A stretch of DNA of 9,283 bases from RUG11237 sp045119215 (lineage in GTDB: Bacteria > Bacillota > Clostridia > Lachnospirales > Lachnospiraceae), in NCBI GenBank assembly GCA_045119215.1, contig JBGVDD010000183.1, positions 1-9,283 of the forward strand, given 5' to 3'. Position numbers and translations under genes: made by a program. Below, in pieces: positions 5,606 to 9,283 of the stretch (position 1 is its first letter; each line of letters starts with the position of its first letter). The notes under the pieces were generated by a model. It made no database searches. It was not told the DNA's origin and saw nothing but the letters and a program-made list of their open reading frames with translations.

Positions 5606-5684
5606 CAATTTCGACCTAATATAAAAACTACTATACTTATGATAACGCAAAACACACAAAAAAGGAATCTAAATAAGAAAAATA

Positions 5685-5723
5685 CAGCAGATATTTGCTG
5701 GAATTTCCAACAGATATCTGCTG
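5685..5723 (-). terminator. Intrinsic terminator after the SDR gene
   Basis: A long stem pairs 5685-5702 with 5706-5723 around a 3-nt loop, with one mismatch and one G-U out of 18 on each strand. On the minus strand it is followed by a T-rich run (TATTTTTCTTATTT). It begins 20 bp beyond the stop of the SDR gene and ends the rightmost minus-strand unit. Confidence 0.85.
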
Positions 5724-5743
5724 CATAATTAAAATAATCGGAA

Positions 5744-6763
5744 TTAAATAAGACCTTCTACCTTCATCCACAATACTTCATCACGGATGGTTTCTTTGTA
5801 AGAACGTGTTGTATAACCTAATTCTTTTTTGGCTTTAGAATAGTCAAATTCATTGTTTCTTGCCAGATTGTATACGGAGAATGTTGTCATCAATGGTTTT
5901 TCACCACTTTTTTCTGCCTGTTTTTCTAATACGTGAGCAATCTTATCTGCTAATGGCAGTGGCAGATAGAATTTAATTTTCTGGCAATGACATTCTTCCT
6001 GAAGCATATCGCACATTTCTTTCAAAGTAACGGTTTCATTAGCAAGAATGTAAGCTTCTCCGATACGTCCTTTGTCTACTGCTGCAATACATCCGGCTGC
6101 AAGGTCACGTACATCACAAAGATTAAAAGAACCTTGCATACCAATTGGCATTTCACCTTTAATAATCTGAAGCAAAGTATGTGTTGTTTCTCCGATTGCG
6201 TGGTCATTTGGTCCAAGGATTCCGCTTGGATGTACGATACAGGCTTTCAGCCCCATAACTTTTACCGAATCCATGATCATCTGAGATGCTTTTGCTTTTG
6301 ACTGGCTATACGCACCTATTACTTTTGTAGGATCGTTTGGTTCAAATTTATCCACTTCTTTGATTTTTGTACCCATAGGCGCTTCCGGAATCGCACCTGT
6401 ACTGCTGACATAAACCATTTTGTCACATTCTGGATGTGCCAGACATTTTGTAATCATATTTCTGGTTCCTGTCACATTGACTGCCATCAATTTTTCATTG
6501 TATGCAGGATCCACTGTAACCATACTTGCACAGTGAATGACTACACTATGTGTCCCTTCCGGAACTGTAAAGAAATCATCCAGTGATTTTTCATCACAAA
6601 GATCTCCCAAACAAATTTCTACATCTTCTGGTATGTATTTGACGGATTTATCATTTGGCAAAACCAAAGCACGTACTTTTTTGCCCTGTTCTAACAATTG
6701 TAAACAAATATTGCTTCCTAAAAAACCTGCTGCACCTGTTACTAAGTAAATTCTATTATCCAT
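5744..6763 (-). CDS. Extended SDR NAD(P)-dependent epimerase/reductase
   Basis: 339 residues, starting at the ATG at 6763 with AGGAGGA about 9 nt upstream. The Rossmann nucleotide-binding motif GAAGFLG lies at residues 10-16 (GxxGxxG of extended SDRs), followed by basic residues near 29-31, which leave NADP use possible. LGDLCD (52-57) marks the adenine-binding loop. Strand beta-5 carries VYVSST (117-122), and the catalytic YxxxK is Y152-K156 (AYSQSK). HPSGILGPND (178-187) and VRD (218-220) are typical of dihydroflavonol-4-reductase/3-beta-HSD-like members. These oxidise or reduce a hydroxyl/carbonyl on a sugar, sterol or small ketone in the cytoplasm. The substrate cannot be chosen from sequence alone. 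It is the last gene before a strong terminator, 104 bp beyond a palindromic operator candidate, and 132 bp after the upstream membrane-protein gene. Confidence 0.92.
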   Translation of the reverse strand: MDNRIYLVTGAAGFLGSNICLQLLEQGKKVRALVLPNDKSVKYIPEDVEICLGDLCDEKSLDDFFTVPEGTHSVVIHCASMVTVDPAYNEKLMAVNVTGTRNMITKCLAHPECDKMVYVSSTGAIPEAPMGTKIKEVDKFEPNDPTKVIGAYSQSKAKASQMIMDSVKVMGLKACIVHPSGILGPNDHAIGETTHTLLQIIKGEMPIGMQGSFNLCDVRDLAAGCIAAVDKGRIGEAYILANETVTLKEMCDMLQEECHCQKIKFYLPLPLADKIAHVLEKQAEKSGEKPLMTTFSVYNLARNNEFDYSKAKKELGYTTRSYKETIRDEVLWMKVEGLI

Positions 6764-6895
6764 GTTATTCTTTCCTCCTGAGATTGATCGCTTCGATGAG
6801 GAAATACTATGCTTTCTTTATTTTTGATTTGTTTGAGAATTGTTTCTATTTTGTTAATTAGTTTTTCGATATATCGAAATAATCACTATAACCTA
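6764..6895 (-). promoter_or_regulatory. Leader/intergenic region of the SDR gene
   Basis: This 132-bp AT-rich gap holds the AGGAGGA ribosome binding site near 6775 and the 16-bp palindrome at 6864-6879. A TATAGT -10-like hexamer (6885-6890, minus strand) would place the transcription start within the palindrome, but its -35 is poor (TTGTCG is only 14 nt away). No gene or terminator is seen in it. Confidence 0.4.
6864..6879. promoter_or_regulatory. Perfect 16-bp palindrome, candidate operator
   Basis: TTTCGATATATCGAAA reads identically on both strands with no central spacer. It lies 17 bp past the stop of the membrane-protein gene and about 100 bp before the SDR start, beside a possible -10 box. 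A perfect dyad with CGATATATCG core is the usual shape of a dimeric repressor site. It is not followed by a T-run, so termination is unlikely. The binding protein is unknown. Confidence 0.55.
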
Positions 6896-7588
6896 TCACG
6901 AAAACGACAATCGATTGGAATCTGTTTCATTTTCTTTCAAGTTACATATTTTCAGATTTTCATAAATCTTTTCAATTCTTTGATCAGAATAAAGTTTATC
7001 AAATGCCATCCAAAATCTACTTGTATTGCAGGATTTCGTATTTCTGATAATATATCGTTTGATTGCCATAAAGGAGATTACGGCATCATTCAAAATACAT
7101 AATAATAAAATATTGCAAATAAATGTTCCGTGATAAACTGGAATTTTTTCTATTAAATAGTTTAATAGTGGAAATACAATATTCATCCATAAAACAGTTG
7201 CAAATCCCCAGAAGGTACAATATACCAAATTAATCCTTCCTGCTATGTTACATGGAATCTGGCTGTAATCCCAGAATTTTGCGCCCATCAAATATTCCGT
7301 AAAGAGACTGCAAAAATATTCGTAAATCCCGCCTAATAAAGTACCGATTAAAAAAATTGAGAAACTATTTCTGTCTCCAACTTTATAAAACAGAATCGTT
7401 GCTATCACAAAAGCAAATCCCCAAACAACACTTAGATGTCCATAAACAAAACTGCTGCGGCGCATCCATTTTTTTGTCCGTATTTTACAAAAAATAGTTT
7501 CAATCAAATCTCCCAGCACGCCACCTATCACAAATGCACAAAACAACTTATAAAAACACAAGCCTTCAGCAAAAACTATGTTGTTCAA
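6896..7588 (-). CDS. Multi-pass membrane protein, CmpB-like (PF06541, putative ABC-type IV transporter) family
   Basis: Two ATGs at 7624-7627 open this frame but have no ribosome binding site. Codon 14 is TTG (7586-7588), preceded by AAGGAGAGGTGATC, which matches the 16S anti-Shine-Dalgarno almost fully with 5 nt to the TTG. The TTG start is therefore preferred (230 residues). There are about five hydrophobic segments (near residues 12-33, 50-69, 77-97, 118-145 and 155-177) and a basic, Lys/Asn-rich C-terminal tail. Family-like motifs include the FVYGHLSVVWGFAF region, GTLLGGIYEYFCSLFTEYLMGAKFWDYS, and IPCNIAGRINLVYCTFWGF, which matches the WDYS...N..GRI.....FWG pattern of the family. Proteins of this family are called putative ABC transporter permeases, but no ATPase gene is nearby and function is not established. 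It lies 89 bp after the PEP-binding gene on the same strand. Confidence 0.8.
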   Translation of the reverse strand: MNNIVFAEGLCFYKLFCAFVIGGVLGDLIETIFCKIRTKKWMRRSSFVYGHLSVVWGFAFVIATILFYKVGDRNSFSIFLIGTLLGGIYEYFCSLFTEYLMGAKFWDYSQIPCNIAGRINLVYCTFWGFATVLWMNIVFPLLNYLIEKIPVYHGTFICNILLLCILNDAVISFMAIKRYIIRNTKSCNTSRFWMAFDKLYSDQRIEKIYENLKICNLKENETDSNRLSFS

Positions 7589-7593
7589 GTATA

Positions 7594-7607
7594 GATCACC
7601 TCTCCTT
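7594..7607 (-). promoter_or_regulatory. Strong ribosome binding site fixing a TTG start
   Basis: AAGGAGAGGTGATC on the minus strand differs from the ideal AAGGAGGTGATC only by an extra GA. It lies inside the upstream-extended frame and 5 nt before TTG at 7588, so it argues against the ATGs at 7624/7627. Confidence 0.75.
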
Positions 7608-7653
7608 ATTTTTGTTGCTTCCATCATAAAAAGGAAATCTAAACTGAAACGAA

Positions 7654-7659
7654 ACTATA
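7654..7659 (-). promoter_or_regulatory. Possible -10 box upstream of the CmpB-like gene
   Basis: TATAGT on the minus strand lies in the 89-bp gap after the PEP-binding gene, about 66 nt before the TTG start. No good -35 hexamer is present at 16-18 nt, so read-through from the upstream gene is equally possible. No terminator is seen in this gap. Confidence 0.25.
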
Positions 7660-7677
7660 CTCTGAATTTAGAAAAAC

Positions 7678-9283
7678 TTAAGAAAGTTCCTTTCCGCAGA
7701 TGGCTCGGTTGGATACTGCATCCAGCCAATAATACACATCCTCTACCTCACGCACCTGTATCATTTGTTTTAATTCCGGGTACTCAGGACATATCTGTTC
7801 AAAAATATCCGGTATATGCTTGAATAGTGCCGGGTTATAAGACAATGTTTTTTCATTGTTAAACACTGCTCCATAAAGGATTTCAGCTTCCACTAAATCC
7901 TGAAACATATGACTTCCATAACTTAATTCCGGCATATAACCAGCCCGTTTGTCTGAAATTTCACAGATTGCAGAAAAATTGGAAATGTTACGGAAGGTCA
8001 CAGGAACACCTAACTCCGGCGAAGATGTGCCAATGCGTCCAGGCGTCATAAGAAGCATTTTTTTATTGCTTCCTTTGTAATACTGGTTGATTTTTTCAAT
8101 TGCCATTGGCACATCATATTTTTTGACATATGGATATTCGTAATACAATACCGGGTCAATTTGTACAATCACATCCATTTTTCGTTTTCCGGAAGTTCCC
8201 ATAGACGAATCTTTTATATCAAAAAAGATTTCTTTTAATTTCAGATGTTTCAAATCCATCTGCTGACCTTCCTGCCCCAAATAGAGCGGGCGGCACTGTA
8301 AAAGATTTATTACAAAATCACCTTCTTCATCCATATTGATGGCATATTCGATATCTACAGAATTTCCATATGCCCGTTCCAGCACTTTTAAAATGTTCTG
8401 CATCAGGCTGGTAAATGCTTGTTTTTCCAACAATTTCTGACAGCTAACGAACCACACATCTCGATATTGACCCATTTGGTACAAACGATCTTCTGCTTCA
8501 TAATCATGTTCCAGAACCATTTTCTTGTACCATAACGGCATAACTGGAAGTAAAGTTTCCATGGATACTTCGGTCAGTTCATTTTTGGTGCAGTCAAGTA
8601 CATCGATATAGCGCTGTGAGAATTTGTGTTTTTGTTCTACCGTAGTCATCAAAGTAACTGCTGGTCGATCCAAATTGGCAATACGTGGATAATCCAGTTT
8701 GGTGCGATCCACCGCTTTCGTTCCTAATCCCATAACGATTCGCAGCATACCGGCATCTGGATCCATATCCGGATACCATTTATAAGCACTGTGACTGTAC
8801 CCTACACCTGCCGCACCTGGCATAAAATATGTTCCATAATACGAACCAGAAACCCGCTGCACTAAAATTGCCATCTGTTCATCTTTTTTATCCAAGCCAC
8901 GTAAACGGCGATATTCCAATGCGGAATAATCCATGGTACTAGCATAAACAATACGAACTGCCTGTTCGAAAGCTTCCAGGCGTTCTTCTAAGGAACCTTG
9001 ATTGACACAGAATACCGATTCATATTTTCCCGCAAAAGCATTTCCAAAGCCATCTTCCAGAAAACTGGAGGAACGAACAATAAAGGGGCTCTGCCCGAAA
9101 TACTGAACTACTTGAATAAATTGCTCCCGAATTTTCGCCGGAAACGTTCCATGAAGCAAATGCTGCTGCAATTCTTCTGCTACAGAAAAATAACCTTCTT
9201 CTGTTCGTTGCTGAATTCTCAATTTCCAGTCACCATTGGATACAATATAGGTATAAAATACATCGGAACCAATATAGAAAGAA
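7678..9283 (-). CDS. PEP/pyruvate-binding domain protein (PPDK N-domain-like), 5' end outside window
   Basis: The frame stays open to the right edge of the window. Upstream of the TTG at 9222 it continues with SFYIGSDVFYTYIVSNGDWK, so that TTG is internal and the gene is partial: 534 complete codons are visible plus a stop at 7678-7680. The segment SPFIVRSSSFLEDGFGNAFAGKYESVFC is the hallmark of the ATP-grasp PEP/pyruvate-binding domain of PPDK and PEP synthase. MAILVQRVSGSYYGTYFMPGAAGVGYSHS and VINLLQCRPLYLG fit the middle and end of that domain. After it come about 200 residues that resemble no known phosphohistidine swivelling domain, and no PEP-utilising barrel is seen, so this is not a complete PPDK or PEP synthase. 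Such stand-alone proteins are common in Clostridia with unknown substrate. It is the first visible gene of the right-hand minus-strand cluster. Confidence 0.88.
   Translation of the reverse strand, partial: SFYIGSDVFYTYIVSNGDWKLRIQQRTEEGYFSVAEELQQHLLHGTFPAKIREQFIQVVQYFGQSPFIVRSSSFLEDGFGNAFAGKYESVFCVNQGSLEERLEAFEQAVRIVYASTMDYSALEYRRLRGLDKKDEQMAILVQRVSGSYYGTYFMPGAAGVGYSHSAYKWYPDMDPDAGMLRIVMGLGTKAVDRTKLDYPRIANLDRPAVTLMTTVEQKHKFSQRYIDVLDCTKNELTEVSMETLLPVMPLWYKKMVLEHDYEAEDRLYQMGQYRDVWFVSCQKLLEKQAFTSLMQNILKVLERAYGNSVDIEYAINMDEEGDFVINLLQCRPLYLGQEGQQMDLKHLKLKEIFFDIKDSSMGTSGKRKMDVIVQIDPVLYYEYPYVKKYDVPMAIEKINQYYKGSNKKMLLMTPGRIGTSSPELGVPVTFRNISNFSAICEISDKRAGYMPELSYGSHMFQDLVEAEILYGAVFNNEKTLSYNPALFKHIPDIFEQICPEYPELKQMIQVREVEDVYYWLDAVSNRAICGKELS

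Noticed and set aside
6864..6879. Palindrome as a terminator of the CmpB-like gene
   Set aside because: It is short, AT-rich, has no loop spacer, and no T-run follows on the minus strand.
9220..9222. TTG as the start of the PEP/pyruvate-binding gene
   Set aside because: The frame continues without a stop to the window edge, with plausible protein sequence, and there is no ribosome binding site before this TTG.

Overview
The window is AT-rich DNA of Gram-positive, low-GC type. Strong AAGGAG/GGAGG ribosome binding sites, a TTG start and the gene families present (CapA-like wall/capsule protein, CmpB/ABC type IV-like membrane protein, clostridial GDPD remnant, PEP/pyruvate-binding protein) all suggest a Clostridia gut anaerobe, probably Lachnospiraceae. 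That assignment rests on protein resemblance only. The window looks like ordinary chromosome interrupted by one insertion sequence.

Left part (1-3867, + strand). The 3' end of a LacI-family repressor gene (1-450) was once followed, about 115 bp later, by a MATE efflux transporter (2452-3789). A complete insertion sequence of 1,879 bp (549-2427) now sits between them. It has perfect 12-bp terminal inverted repeats, an exact 8-bp target duplication (acaaaaca), one IS6/IS240-like DDE transposase on the minus strand with N-terminal zinc ribbons, and an unusual GC-richer, strongly structured noncoding block beyond the transposase stop. The insertion lies only a few bases before the MATE ribosome binding site. 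It separates that site from a matching anti-Shine-Dalgarno sequence in the old leader, so it may have released the pump gene from translational control.

Middle (3897-5605, - strand). A probable transcription unit runs from a -10 box near 5600 through a truncated, degenerate glycerophosphodiester phosphodiesterase gene, a membrane-anchored CapA-type metallophosphatase, and a 71-residue unknown protein that starts 10 bp after capA-like stops. It converges on the MATE gene at a shared stem-loop.

Right part (5685-9283, - strand). A PEP/pyruvate-binding-domain protein (5' end outside the window), a multi-pass CmpB-like membrane protein (best start TTG at 7588), and an extended SDR NAD(P)-dependent reductase/epimerase end at a strong intrinsic terminator (5685-5723). 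A perfect 16-bp palindrome between the last two genes is an operator candidate.

Stretches without genes: 451-823 (373 nt) holds the old MATE leader, the IS left end and the structured block. All other gaps are under 180 nt and are described individually. I see no tRNA, rRNA, CRISPR array or recognisable known riboswitch class.
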